Below, one piece after another: positions 28,457-37,259 of a stretch of DNA of 64,000 bases. The notes beneath the pieces were generated by a model, which was given only the letters and a program-made list of their open reading frames with translations, was not told the origin of the DNA and searched no databases. Where the stretch lies: the NCBI RefSeq assembly GCF_004208515.1, contig NZ_SGIM01000001.1, positions 370,067 through 434,066 of the forward strand, written 5' to 3'. The stretch comes from Acinetobacter halotolerans (GTDB lineage Bacteria > Pseudomonadota > Gammaproteobacteria > Pseudomonadales > Moraxellaceae). The position numbers were made by a program, and so were the translations under genes. Positions within the stretch are counted from its first letter, which is position 1. Each line of letters begins with the position of its first letter.

Positions 28457-28954
28457 ATGGCGAAAGTTGAACAAAACGAAGGTCTCGTTGAAAAGCTGGT
28501 TGCCGTTGATCGTGTAGCCAAAGTTGTTAAGGGTGGTCGTATCTTCTCTTTCACAGCATTAACTGTTGTGGGTGATGGTAATGGGCGCGTAGGTTTTGGT
28601 CGTGGTAAAGCACGTGAAGTTCCAGCTGCTATTTCTAAAGCACTTGAAGCTGCTCGTCGCAACATGATTACTGTAGACCTTGCGGGGACTACTTTACAGC
28701 ACCCTGTGAATGCTCGTCATGGTGCAAGCCGTGTATACATGCAGCCTGCTTCTGAAGGTACTGGCGTAATTGCTGGTGGCGCGATGCGTGCTGTTCTTGA
28801 AGCTGCTGGTGTACATAACGTACTTGCTAAATGTTACGGTTCTACTAATGCTGCTAACGTAGTAAACGCGACTTTCAAAGGTTTGCGTGATATGACTTCT
28901 CCTGAGAAAGTCGCTGCGAAACGTGGTAAATCAGTAGAAGAAATTCAAGGGTAA
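28457..28954 (+). CDS. rpsE: 30S ribosomal protein S5
   Basis: S5, 165 residues, at the mRNA entry site and important for decoding accuracy. The dsRBD-like motif [21 protein letters not shown] is present and the spectinomycin-site loop shows no deletion. It starts two bases after rplR ends. Confidence 0.98.
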
Positions 28955-28960
28955 TCAATC

Positions 28961-29137
28961 ATGAAAACGATTAAAGTTACCCAGACTAAATCTGCTTCGC
29001 ATCGTTTAAAAAATCATAAACTTTGCCTACAGGGTTTAGGTCTGCGTCGTATTGGTCATACTGTAGAAGTGCAAGATACGCCTTCTAACCGTGGTATGGT
29101 CAACAAAGTTTACTATATGGTTAGTGTAGAGGAATAA
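28961..29137 (+). CDS. rpmD: 50S ribosomal protein L30
   Basis: L30, 58 residues, short enough to be missed by length-filtered gene finders. It begins [19 protein letters not shown], includes [21 protein letters not shown], and ends VYYMVSVEE. It sits exactly between rpsE and rplO, its standard place in the spc operon. Confidence 0.97.
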   Translation: MKTIKVTQTKSASHRLKNHKLCLQGLGLRRIGHTVEVQDTPSNRGMVNKVYYMVSVEE

Positions 29138-29140
29138 GCC

Positions 29141-29581
29141 ATGACTCTGCGTTTAAATGAACTTGCACCAGCAGAAGGTGCTAAGCGTGATAACCGTCGT
29201 TTAGGCCGTGGTATTGGCTCTGGCGTTGGTAAGACTGGTGGCCGTGGTGTTAAAGGTCAAAAATCACGTAAAAGCGGTGGCGTTCGTCCAGGCTTTGAAG
29301 GTGGTCAAACAGCGCTTTATCGTCGTTTGCCAAAATTCGGCTTCACTAGCCAAATTGCTTTGAAAACTGCTGAAGTACGTTTGTCTGAATTGAATAAAGT
29401 GGAAGGCGATGTTGTTAGCCTTGAAACTTTAAAAGCTGCGAATGTAGTTCGTCGTGACCAAATTCGTGCTCGCATCGTGCTTTCAGGTGAAATCACTCGC
29501 GCGTTCACTGTACAAGGTGTTGCGTTGACTAAAGGCGCTAAAGCTGCTGTTGAAGCAGCTGGCGGTAAGGTCGAGGAGTAA
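29141..29581 (+). CDS. rplO: 50S ribosomal protein L15
   Basis: L15, 146 residues, with the Gly-rich N-terminal rRNA-binding tail ([34 protein letters not shown]). Full length; three bases separate it from rpmD and six from secY. Confidence 0.98.
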   Translation: MTLRLNELAPAEGAKRDNRRLGRGIGSGVGKTGGRGVKGQKSRKSGGVRPGFEGGQTALYRRLPKFGFTSQIALKTAEVRLSELNKVEGDVVSLETLKAANVVRRDQIRARIVLSGEITRAFTVQGVALTKGAKAAVEAAGGKVEE

Positions 29582-29587
29582 TCTCGA

Positions 29588-30946
29588 GTGTCTATGACTC
29601 CTAGTTCTACTGGTCATGTTAACATGATGAAAGGCCAACCATTTCATGTGAAATATCGTGAAATTATTCGTCGATTAATGTTCTTGATTGGCGCGTTGTT
29701 GGTCTTTCGACTAGGAGCGCATATTCCGTTGCCAGGCATTGACAGTGTGGCACTAGCGAGCTTTTTTAAGGCTAATGAAGGTACCTTCTTAGGCTTATTT
29801 AATATGTTCTCTGGTGGTGCACTGGAACGTATGTCAATTCTAGCGTTAGGGATTATGCCGTACATTTCTGCATCGATTATTGTGCAGTTGATGTCTACGG
29901 TGGTTCCTTCGTTAGAAGCTTTGAAAAAAGAAGGCGAGCAAGGCAAACGTAAAATCAATCAATACACACGTTACGGCACCTTATTTCTTGCACTCGTGCA
30001 GGGTATAGGGATGTGTGCTGGTTTGATTAGTCAGGGTATTACTTTGACATCAGGCTTGGCATTCTATGTTCCAGCAGTGACTTCGCTTGTTGCAGGAACA
30101 ATGTTTTTGATGTGGTTGGGAGAGCAGATTACCGAACGTGGTGTTGGTAATGGTATCTCAATGATCATTTTTGCAGGGATTGTGGCTGGTTTGCCAAATC
30201 TTGTAATTCAGTCGTTCTCGTCTGTTCAGAATGGTCAAGGTAGTTTAATTGGATTAGCTGTCTTCGGTTTATTATCGTTAGCAGTTCTCGCTGCGATTGT
30301 GTTTATTGAAAAAGCACAACGTCGTATTCCAGTAAACTATGCTCAAAAGCAGCAAGGTCGTCGGGTGTTTACTGCACAGCAAACGCATTTGCCATTGAAA
30401 ATTAATATGGCAGGTGTTATTCCAGCGATTTTCGCAAGCTCACTGTTATTATTTCCAGCGAGTTTGGGGCAATGGTTAGGGAGTACTGATCCAAATGCAG
30501 GGATTGTAAAGCGTAGTCTGCAAGACTTGGCATTAGTGTTATCGCCTGGACAGCCGTTGTATTTAATGCTCTTTGGCGGGTTAATTATTTTCTTCTGTTA
30601 TTTCTATACGGCGCTAGTTTTTAGTCCGAAAGAAGTTTCAGAGAATCTAAAACGTAGCGGAGCATATGTGCCTGGTATCCGTCCAGGTGAGCAAACGGCT
30701 CGTTATTTAGATCATATTCTTAACCGTTTGACGTTTATTGGTGCAATCTACATTACCGTGGTGTGTTTAATGCCAATGGTTCTGCAAAGTTCGTTTGGTA
30801 TTCCATTTCATTTGGGTGGAACATCATTGCTGATTGTCGTTGTCGTAGTCATGGATTTCATGGCACAACTTCAAGCACACCTTACTTCGCATCAATATGA
30901 CAATCAAACGTTAATGAGAAAAACGACTGCTCATCCGAAGGGATAA
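29588..30946 (+). CDS. secY: Preprotein translocase subunit SecY
   Basis: Central channel of the SecYEG translocase, 452 residues with ten predicted membrane spans. [28 protein letters not shown] and [11 protein letters not shown] are conserved SecY blocks. Start choice is GTG at 29588 or ATG at 29594; they differ by two residues. It lies between rplO and rpmJ as in other gammaproteobacteria. Confidence 0.97.
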
Positions 30947-30966
30947 GCGCACTTAGAGGTTTCATC

Positions 30967-31083
30967 ATGAAAGTACAAGCTTCTGTAAAGAAAATTTGTG
31001 GTAGCTGTAAAGTTATCCGTCGTAATGGGGTTATTCGCGTGATTTGTAGCGCAGAACCTCGTCATAAGCAGCGTCAAGGTTAA
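30967..31083 (+). CDS. rpmJ: 50S ribosomal protein L36 (zinc type)
   Basis: L36, 38 residues, too short for most ORF cut-offs. Cys11, Cys14, Cys27 and His33 form the zinc site, so this is the C+ paralogue that zinc-starved cells often replace. It closes the spc operon, 20 bases after secY. The N terminus is [14 protein letters not shown]. Confidence 0.97.
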
Positions 31084-31098
31084 TTTAATTAAGACCTG

Positions 31099-31155
31099 TT
31101 GATTTCAGTAGGCTAATTAGGTTATTATCCGCCCCTCAAGATTTTTGTGGGGCGG
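31099..31155 (+). promoter_or_regulatory. Alpha operon promoter and 5' hairpin
   Basis: TTGATT (31099-31104) is 17-18 bases from TTATTAT (31122-31128). Directly after it CCGCCCC (31129-31135) pairs perfectly with GGGGCGG (31149-31155) across a 13-base loop. No T-run follows. The hairpin would sit at the 5' end of the rpsM mRNA, where E. coli has its S4-responsive pseudoknot; equivalence is only inferred. Confidence 0.6.
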
Positions 31156-31190
31156 TTGATTATCTCTGCTGCCTTTTTGGAGAAAAGTGA

Positions 31191-31547
31191 ATGGCTCGTA
31201 TTGCCGGTGTAAACATTCCGGATAACAAGCATGCTGTTATCTCCCTCACGTATATTTTTGGTGTCGGCCGCCATACAGCTAAGAATATCTTAGCTGCTGT
31301 AGGTATTGCTGGAACTACGAAAATTCGTGAGTTGGACGATGCACAGCTTGATGCGATTCGTGCAGAAGTTGCTAAGGTTCCGACCGAAGGTGATTTACGT
31401 CGCGAAATTTCCATGAACATTAAACGTTTAATGGATTTAGGCTGCTACCGTGGTCTTCGTCATCGTCGCAGCTTGCCTGTCCGTGGTCAACGCACCAAAA
31501 CTAACGCACGTACCCGTAAAGGTCCGCGCAAACCGATTAAAAAGTAA
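31191..31547 (+). CDS. rpsM: 30S ribosomal protein S13
   Basis: S13, 118 residues, in the 30S head contacting P-site tRNA. It begins [23 protein letters not shown] and has the basic C terminus [18 protein letters not shown]. First gene of the alpha operon. Confidence 0.98.
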   Translation: MARIAGVNIPDNKHAVISLTYIFGVGRHTAKNILAAVGIAGTTKIRELDDAQLDAIRAEVAKVPTEGDLRREISMNIKRLMDLGCYRGLRHRRSLPVRGQRTKTNARTRKGPRKPIKK

Positions 31548-31566
31548 GATTTCTGGAAGCTAAAAG

Positions 31567-31953
31567 ATGGCTAAAGATACTCGCACACGCAAGAAGGTCA
31601 CTCGTACCGTCTCTGAAGGTGTTGCACACATTCACGCTTCTTTTAATAACACCATTGTAACGATTACCGATCGTCAAGGTAATGCATTGGCTTGGGCTAC
31701 CTCTGGTGGACAAGGCTTCCGTGGTTCACGTAAATCAACTCCGTTTGCTGCTCAGGTAGCTGCTGAAGTTGCTGGTAAAGCAGCTTTGGATTACGGTTTG
31801 AAAAACCTAGACGTCCTTGTAAAAGGTCCTGGTCCAGGTCGTGAGTCTGCGGTTCGTGCATTAGGCGCAGTGGGTTATAAAATTAACAGCATTACCGATG
31901 TGACGCCAATTCCTCACAACGGTTGCCGTCCACCTAAAAAACGTCGCGTGTAA
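31567..31953 (+). CDS. rpsK: 30S ribosomal protein S11
   Basis: S11, 128 residues, in the platform near the E site. [19 protein letters not shown] and the C-terminal [15 protein letters not shown] are family signatures, the latter including the Asn that is often isomerised. Confidence 0.98.
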
Positions 31954-31965
31954 GGAGAAACATTC

Positions 31966-32592
31966 ATGGCTCGTTATATTGGTCCAAAATGCAAACTCTC
32001 TCGCCGCGAAGGGACAGACCTGCAACTTAAATCAGGCGTTAAACCGTTTGATGTTAAAACCAAAAAGCACAATAAAGCACCTGGTCAACATGGTGCGGCT
32101 CGTGGTGGTAAGCAATCTGAGTATTCACTACAATTACGTGAAAAACAAAAAGTACGTCGTATGTACGGTGTGTTAGAACGTCAATTTAGTAATTACTATA
32201 AAGAAGCTGCTCGTGTGAAAGGCGCAACAGGTGAAAACTTGTTGAAATTGCTTGAAAGCCGTCTTGATAACGTTGTTTATCGCATGGGTTTTGGTTCTAC
32301 ACGTTCAGAAGCTCGTCAGTTAGTCAGTCACCGTTCTATTACTTTAAATGGTCGTCGTGTAAACATCGCGTCTATTCAAGTAAAAGCGGGTGATGTAATT
32401 GCGGTACATGAAGGTGCTAAGCAACAATTGCGTATCAAAAATGCAATTGAATTAGCTGCTCAACGTGGTACACCTGCTTGGATGGAAATTGATCATTCTA
32501 AGTTGGAAGGTACGTTCAAAGCTGCACCAGATCGTTCTGATTTACCTGCTGAAATCAACGAAAGCTTGATTGTAGAATTGTATTCTAAATAA
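31966..32592 (+). CDS. rpsD: 30S ribosomal protein S4
   Basis: S4, 208 residues, a 16S assembly initiator and, in E. coli, the translational repressor of this operon. The S4 RNA-binding domain [25 protein letters not shown] is intact. Order rpsM-rpsK-rpsD-rpoA-rplQ is standard. Confidence 0.98.
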   Translation: MARYIGPKCKLSRREGTDLQLKSGVKPFDVKTKKHNKAPGQHGAARGGKQSEYSLQLREKQKVRRMYGVLERQFSNYYKEAARVKGATGENLLKLLESRLDNVVYRMGFGSTRSEARQLVSHRSITLNGRRVNIASIQVKAGDVIAVHEGAKQQLRIKNAIELAAQRGTPAWMEIDHSKLEGTFKAAPDRSDLPAEINESLIVELYSK

Positions 32593-32610
32593 TCCTTGAG
32601 GTAGCAATAA

Positions 32611-33618
32611 ATGACGCGTACTGCAAACGAGTTTCTAACTCCGCAAGCGATCAAGGTCGAAGCGGTGAGCGGGACCTCGGCAAAAGTGATTCTGGAACCT
32701 TTAGAGCGTGGCTTTGGTCATACTCTAGGTAATGCTTTACGTCGCATTCTATTGTCTTCTCTGCCTGGCGCTGCTGTGGTAGAAGTAGAAATAGAAGGCG
32801 TCGAGCACGAGTACAGTACTTTAGAAGGCTTGCAGCAGGACATCGTCGAGCTCTTGCTGAACCTAAAAGGATTGTCTATTAAGCTGTTCGATCAAAATGA
32901 AGCATATTTGACATTAGAGAAACAAGGTGCAGGTGATGTAACAGCTGCTGACCTTCGTTTACCTCATAATGTTGAAGTGGTTAACCCTGATCATTTAATC
33001 GGTACTTTGAGTTCTTCTGGTTCATTAAAAATGCGCCTTAAAGTTGCTCAAGGTCGTGGTTATGAAACATCTGACTCTCGTTTCCCGGAAGGCGAAACAC
33101 GTCCAGTAGGTCGTTTACAGTTAGATGCTTCTTATAGCCCGATTAAACGTGTGTCTTACACAGTTGAAAATGCTCGTGTAGAACAACGTACTGATCTTGA
33201 TAAGCTAGTGATCGATCTTGAAACTAATGGTACTGTTGATCCAGAAGAAGCAATCCGCAAAGCGGCAACGATCTTGCAACAACAAATTGCAATTTTTGTT
33301 GATCTTCAGAAAGATCAAACGCCTGTGGCTCAAGAACCTCGCGAAGAAGTTGACCCAATCTTGCTTCGTCCAGTAGATGATCTCGAGCTAACTGTTCGTT
33401 CTGCTAACTGTTTGAAGGCAGAAAATATTTACTACATTGGTGATCTTGTTCAACGTACTGAAGTTGAGTTGTTAAAAACTCCAAACTTAGGTAAAAAATC
33501 GTTAACTGAGATCAAAGATGTTTTGGCATCGAAAGGTTTACAACTCGGCATGCGTTTAGAGAACTGGCCACCAGCTAGTCTCCGTATGGATGACCGTTTT
33601 GCCTATCGTAGCCGTTAA
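32611..33618 (+). CDS. rpoA: RNA polymerase alpha subunit
   Basis: Alpha subunit of RNA polymerase, 335 residues. The N-terminal domain includes [20 protein letters not shown], which drives dimerisation. The C-terminal domain (about 245-335) includes [18 protein letters not shown] and [16 protein letters not shown], which contact UP elements and activators. Full length. Confidence 0.99.
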   Translation: MTRTANEFLTPQAIKVEAVSGTSAKVILEPLERGFGHTLGNALRRILLSSLPGAAVVEVEIEGVEHEYSTLEGLQQDIVELLLNLKGLSIKLFDQNEAYLTLEKQGAGDVTAADLRLPHNVEVVNPDHLIGTLSSSGSLKMRLKVAQGRGYETSDSRFPEGETRPVGRLQLDASYSPIKRVSYTVENARVEQRTDLDKLVIDLETNGTVDPEEAIRKAATILQQQIAIFVDLQKDQTPVAQEPREEVDPILLRPVDDLELTVRSANCLKAENIYYIGDLVQRTEVELLKTPNLGKKSLTEIKDVLASKGLQLGMRLENWPPASLRMDDRFAYRSR

Positions 33619-33636
33619 TTAAGTAGGACTATCACC

Positions 33637-34002
33637 ATGCGTCATCGTAATAGTGGTGTGAAATTAGGCCGTACAAGCAGCCACCGTAAGGCGTTGTTCC
33701 AAAATTTAACAAATGCTTTAGTTGAGCACGAGTTAATTAAAACAACTTTGCCTAAGGCGAAAGAACTTCGCCGCGTTGCTGAGCCTTTAATCACTTTGGC
33801 TAAAAACGATACAGTAGCAAACCGTCGTTTAGCGTTTGCTCGTACTCGTTCTGCAGCAACTGTTGGTAAATTATTTACCATTCTTGGCCCTCGTTACAAA
33901 GAACGTAACGGCGGTTATCTTCGTGTTCTTAAAGCGGGCTTCCGTGCAGGTGATGCTGCACCGATGGCTTACGTTGAACTCGTTGACCGTGAAGTAAAAT
34001 AA
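33637..34002 (+). CDS. rplQ: 50S ribosomal protein L17
   Basis: L17, 121 residues, close to the tunnel exit. [20 protein letters not shown] and the [17 protein letters not shown] block are typical. Last gene of the ribosomal region, followed after 28 bases by a strong terminator. Confidence 0.98.
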   Translation: MRHRNSGVKLGRTSSHRKALFQNLTNALVEHELIKTTLPKAKELRRVAEPLITLAKNDTVANRRLAFARTRSAATVGKLFTILGPRYKERNGGYLRVLKAGFRAGDAAPMAYVELVDREVK

Positions 34003-34030
34003 TACTTCTACGTGTAGAACAGTTGTTCCA

Positions 34031-34058
34031 AAAAAGGTTGGCGAAAGCCAACCTTTTT
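34031..34058 (+). terminator. Terminator of the alpha operon
   Basis: A 12-bp perfect stem (34031-34042 with 34047-34058) closed by a GAAA tetraloop and ending in a T-run. It marks the boundary between the ribosomal operons and the accessory-like genes. Confidence 0.92.
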
Positions 34059-34154
34059 TATTGGCTGTATTTCAAGATTCGTTTAAGAAATATCGGCATT
34101 CTATGGCATAAAGATGTCTACATCATGTGAAATGAAGCCAACTTTAATTTAAGC

Positions 34155-34646
34155 CTAAATAGTGATTGAGTCATTGTTGTCACAAATGAATACTGCTTGA
34201 AGACAGCCATCTAGGCTATCCATTAATATTTCATTTGCTCTTTTTTTATGAAAAGTAAGTGATGCATTACTCCCGAAATCACTTTCTAAATCAGATGATA
34301 AGATAATACTACATTCATCATCTCTTAACTTATTCCATAAATTTTGAACTAATTGAACTAATGAGAAACCGATGTTTATTATCTCATTTGTAGTAAAATT
34401 TTCATTATGAATGTAATCATCTATGTGAATTCTATTAGTGGATGCTTCAAATCCCGTTAGATCTCCATATCTACTAATGACGGTATCATAGTCCAAGTGT
34501 TCTAATCGGTCTTTGTAAAAAGCAAAGACAATAGTATCAGCATGTTCATAAAAGCCTTCTAATATCTTAAGTTCTAAAGTCTCGGGAATAGGAGTATTAC
34601 CCCTTGATAACAAGAATTCACTCATTTGGTGGTTTAAAACTATCAT
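34155..34646 (-). CDS. Hypothetical acidic protein, A+T-rich
   Basis: Not recognised. Product of 163 residues (157 from the in-frame ATG at 34625), acidic and soluble with no signal or membrane segment. A helical middle (FTTNEIINIGFSLVQLVQNLWNKL) is followed by an Asp/Ser-rich end. The coding DNA is strikingly A+T-rich beside the ribosomal operon, and it sits between that operon and almA with a heptamer array upstream, all consistent with a recently acquired gene. Size and acidity resemble immunity-type proteins, but no toxin is adjacent, so no function is proposed. Confidence 0.55.
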   Translation of the reverse strand: MIVLNHQMSEFLLSRGNTPIPETLELKILEGFYEHADTIVFAFYKDRLEHLDYDTVISRYGDLTGFEASTNRIHIDDYIHNENFTTNEIINIGFSLVQLVQNLWNKLRDDECSIILSSDLESDFGSNASLTFHKKRANEILMDSLDGCLQAVFICDNNDSITI

Positions 34647-34800
34647 TCCTAGACTCGAAGATTATGGCTGCTATTAAGCTTCTAAAACTAACATAATACA
34701 GCTTACACGGAATGCTTAAAGTTTTACCTTTAAGCACTGTTTTGTTGTAAACCGCTCTATATTTCAGTGTACTAAGCTTCTCTGCGAGATATTGTTTAAC

Positions 34801-34828
34801 ACTTAACACTTAACACTTAACACTTAAC
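34801..34828. repeat. Tandem heptamer repeat, four copies
   Basis: ACTTAAC is repeated four times without interruption. On the minus strand the repeats follow an ATG (34830-34828), and because the unit is seven bases long, each added copy shifts the reading frame. Confidence 0.85.
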
Positions 34829-35012
34829 ATTTCATTCTTATTCATTTGTATTAAAGCTATTCTGCTAAAGTATTTACGGCAAATATATATAAGTGAGGCT
34901 AACAATTTTTTTTAAAAATTCAAATTCAATCGTAAATCTCAAAAATGTTTTAACCTCAGTTTTTCTGCAAAATGTCCCGAACTGATATAAAAAAACCGAT
35001 GAATGACTAAAC

Positions 35013-35032
35013 TTGACATTGTGTATTGTCAA
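35013..35032. promoter_or_regulatory. Operator-like inverted repeat upstream of almA
   Basis: TTGACA (35013-35018) and TGTCAA (35027-35032) are exact complements separated by 8 bases, 45 bases before the almA start. The left arm also matches a -35 hexamer, but no good -10 lies 17 bases on. A regulator site is plausible. Confidence 0.4.
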
Positions 35033-35077
35033 ATTTGTGCTTTAATAAACTCATAGTTTCTACTAGGTATAAAAAAA

Positions 35078-36568
35078 ATGGAAAAGCAAGTTGATGTTCT
35101 AATTATTGGTGCAGGAATCTCTGGGATTGGCTCTGCTGTGCATATTTCTAAAAACTGTCCACAACGTAGTTTTGAAATCTTAGAGCGTCGTGAAAGTTTT
35201 GGTGGAACTTGGGATTTATTCCGTTATCCAGGGATTCGCTCTGACTCTGATATGTCAACGTTTGGTTTCAATTTTAAGCCATGGGCGAAAGAAAAAGTTT
35301 TGGCAAGTGGCCCAGAAATCAAGGGTTACCTCTCTGAAGTTATTAATGAGTTTAAGCTAAAAGAGAAAATTCATTTTGGCCATCGTGTCCTTTCTGCAAA
35401 CTATGACTCTACTAAGAAAAAGTGGTTGGTTGAGATTGAAGACAATAATAAGAAAAAACAAACTTGGTCAGCGAACTTCGTATTGGGTTGTACTGGTTAT
35501 TACAACTATGATCAAGGTTATGCACCAAAATTTCCTCATCAAGAAGATTTTAAAGGTCAATTGATCCATCCACAGCATTGGCCAGAAAATTTAGATTATA
35601 AAGGTAAGAAAGTTGTCATTATTGGTAGTGGTGCGACGGCAATTACTCTCGTTCCTTCAATGGTGAAAGGTGGAGCAGGGCATGTCACGATGTTACAGCG
35701 CTCACCATCTTATATTGCAAGTATTCCTTCGATTGACTTTATTTATGAAAAAACCCGTAAATTTATGTCAGAAGAAACTGCATATAAATTTACCCGTGCA
35801 CGTAATATCGGGATGCAACGTGCAATTTATGCACTTGCACAAAAACATCCGAAAACTGTACGTCGTTTGTTGTTGAAAGGCATTGAATTACAGCTTAAGG
35901 GTAAAGTAGATATGAAACACTTTACTCCTACCTACAATCCTTGGGATCAACGTTTATGTGTTGTGCCAGATGGTGATTTATTTAAAGCATTACGTGAAGG
36001 CAATGCCAGTGTTGAAACGGACCAAATCGAGAAGTTTACTGCGAACGGCGTACAATTGAAGTCTGGTAAGCACTTGGACGCTGATATTGTAATTTCTGCT
36101 ACAGGTCTAGAAATTCAGATTCTAGGCGGCGTGAAAGGTTCGATAGATGGTAAGCCAATGAATACCTCTCATCATATGTTGTATCAAGGTGTCATGGTGA
36201 GTGATGTTCCAAATATGGCGATGATTATTGGTTACATCAATGCATCTTGGACTTTAAAGGTTGATGTTGCTGCTGATTATATTTGCCGCTTACTCAATCA
36301 CATGGACAAGAATGGTTTTGATGAGGTGATTGCTTTGGGTAACCAAGCTGATTTGATGGAAGATACAGTGATGGGTAGCTTATCATCAGGTTATATCGCA
36401 CGTGCAGCTGATGTGATGCCTAAACAAGGTCGTCGTGCACCTTGGAAAGTAACTAATAACTATCTGGCTGACCGTAAAGAATTGAAAAATGCGAAATTTA
36501 ATGATGGTATTTTACAATTTAGTAAACGTGATGAACAAGCAGATCGTAAACCTAAATTAGTGTCATAA
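35078..36568 (+). CDS. almA: AlmA-type flavin monooxygenase for long-chain alkanes
   Basis: Flavin-binding (Baeyer-Villiger-type) monooxygenase of 496 residues. FAD-binding GAGISG is at 11-16, the BVMO fingerprint FXGXXXHXXXWP is met by F158-G160-H164-W168-P169, and the NADPH-binding GSGATA is at 183-188. The N terminus (MEKQVDVLIIGAGISGIG) and the FRYPGIRSDSDMSTFGF block closely resemble Acinetobacter AlmA, which oxidises alkanes above about C30. No other alkane genes lie beside it; it is monocistronic with its own terminator. Confidence 0.9.
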   Translation: MEKQVDVLIIGAGISGIGSAVHISKNCPQRSFEILERRESFGGTWDLFRYPGIRSDSDMSTFGFNFKPWAKEKVLASGPEIKGYLSEVINEFKLKEKIHFGHRVLSANYDSTKKKWLVEIEDNNKKKQTWSANFVLGCTGYYNYDQGYAPKFPHQEDFKGQLIHPQHWPENLDYKGKKVVIIGSGATAITLVPSMVKGGAGHVTMLQRSPSYIASIPSIDFIYEKTRKFMSEETAYKFTRARNIGMQRAIYALAQKHPKTVRRLLLKGIELQLKGKVDMKHFTPTYNPWDQRLCVVPDGDLFKALREGNASVETDQIEKFTANGVQLKSGKHLDADIVISATGLEIQILGGVKGSIDGKPMNTSHHMLYQGVMVSDVPNMAMIIGYINASWTLKVDVAADYICRLLNHMDKNGFDEVIALGNQADLMEDTVMGSLSSGYIARAADVMPKQGRRAPWKVTNNYLADRKELKNAKFNDGILQFSKRDEQADRKPKLVS

Positions 36569-36585
36569 CGGCTGAATTGTAGTCC

Positions 36586-36617
36586 AAAAAACCCTATGTT
36601 TTTATATAGGGTTTTTT
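36586..36617 (+). terminator. Terminator after almA
   Basis: AAAAAACCCTAT (36586-36597) pairs with ATAGGGTTTTTT (36606-36617) over an 8-base loop. Confidence 0.88.
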
Positions 36618-36706
36618 GTTTAAATGTTGAATGGATATTCTTTAAATAATTTAAATATCGAGTATATTGAGCACATTAAAAAAAATTGATCAGAAAGGGA
36701 AGTGTG

Positions 36707-37207
36707 ATGAAGCAGATATTAATTTTGGGGACTTTATTATTCAGTACTTTAACTTTTGCAAATGATGTAAAGCAAAAAGAAGCGATTGCACAGAAATTGG
36801 TTTCCATTGATGGAACAGAGCAAGGCCTGCAAAGTACCGACAAAATGATTTTAGAGCAAATTCGGATGCGTTTGCCGAAAGATATACCAGAAAGCTTTTA
36901 TGTGGATTTAGTTAAAAACTTAAATAGTGAACAAAGAAAGCAGTTTATTGTTCAGCGCTATGTCGAAACGTTTAGCCAAAAAGAGTTACAAGCTGCATTA
37001 ACCTTTTATCAATCTACTGAAGGAAAAGTCTGGGCGACGAAAGCCAGTGAAGTAGGGAGTGAGGTTGCACATTTCACCACACAATATGCACGGACCGCTT
37101 TAAATACTACCATGCAACAACATATAGAAAACCCGACGGTGAAACAATTAATGGCAAGGATGAATCCCTCTGCTGTTCAACCAGCTGAAAAGGTTGAGCA
37201 GAAGTAA
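36707..37207 (+). CDS. DUF2059-type secreted protein
   Basis: Small exported protein of 166 residues with a signal peptide (residues 1-19, ending TLTFA). The C-terminal half has the DUF2059 pattern YVETFSQKELQAALTFYQSTEGKVWATK. The function of the family is unknown. The start is the ATG at 36707 after GGGAAG; a longer TTG start (36686) would bury the signal peptide. It converges on the acyl-CoA dehydrogenase gene. Confidence 0.8.
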   Translation: MKQILILGTLLFSTLTFANDVKQKEAIAQKLVSIDGTEQGLQSTDKMILEQIRMRLPKDIPESFYVDLVKNLNSEQRKQFIVQRYVETFSQKELQAALTFYQSTEGKVWATKASEVGSEVAHFTTQYARTALNTTMQQHIENPTVKQLMARMNPSAVQPAEKVEQK

Positions 37208-37209
37208 AT

Positions 37210-37245
37210 AAAAAAGGAATAGCGCATTAGCACTATTCCTTTTTT
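37210..37245. terminator. Bidirectional terminator
   Basis: A 13-bp stem (37210-37222 with 37233-37245), 10-base loop, A-run and T-run flanks, between the convergent DUF2059 and acyl-CoA dehydrogenase genes. Confidence 0.88.
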
Positions 37246-37259
37246 GGGTTACATAGGGA

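Larger units (their letters stand above)
34647..35077. other. A+T-rich intergenic region with repeats
   Basis: A 431-base gene-free spacer. It holds a 9-bp inverted repeat (34713-34721 with 34728-34736), a tandem heptamer array (34801-34828) and an operator-like repeat before almA (35013-35032). A 63-codon GTG-start reading frame (34618-34809, minus) crosses the first two but has no supporting ribosome site or recognisable product. Confidence 0.6.

Noticed and set aside
34155..34646. Orphan immunity protein call
   Set aside because: Size and acidity alone are not evidence; no toxin, secretion gene or recognisable immunity motif is nearby.
34618..34809. 63-codon GTG-start ORF on the minus strand
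   Set aside because: No ribosome site, crosses an inverted repeat and the heptamer array, overlaps the next gene and has no recognisable product; kept only as context for the repeat finding.
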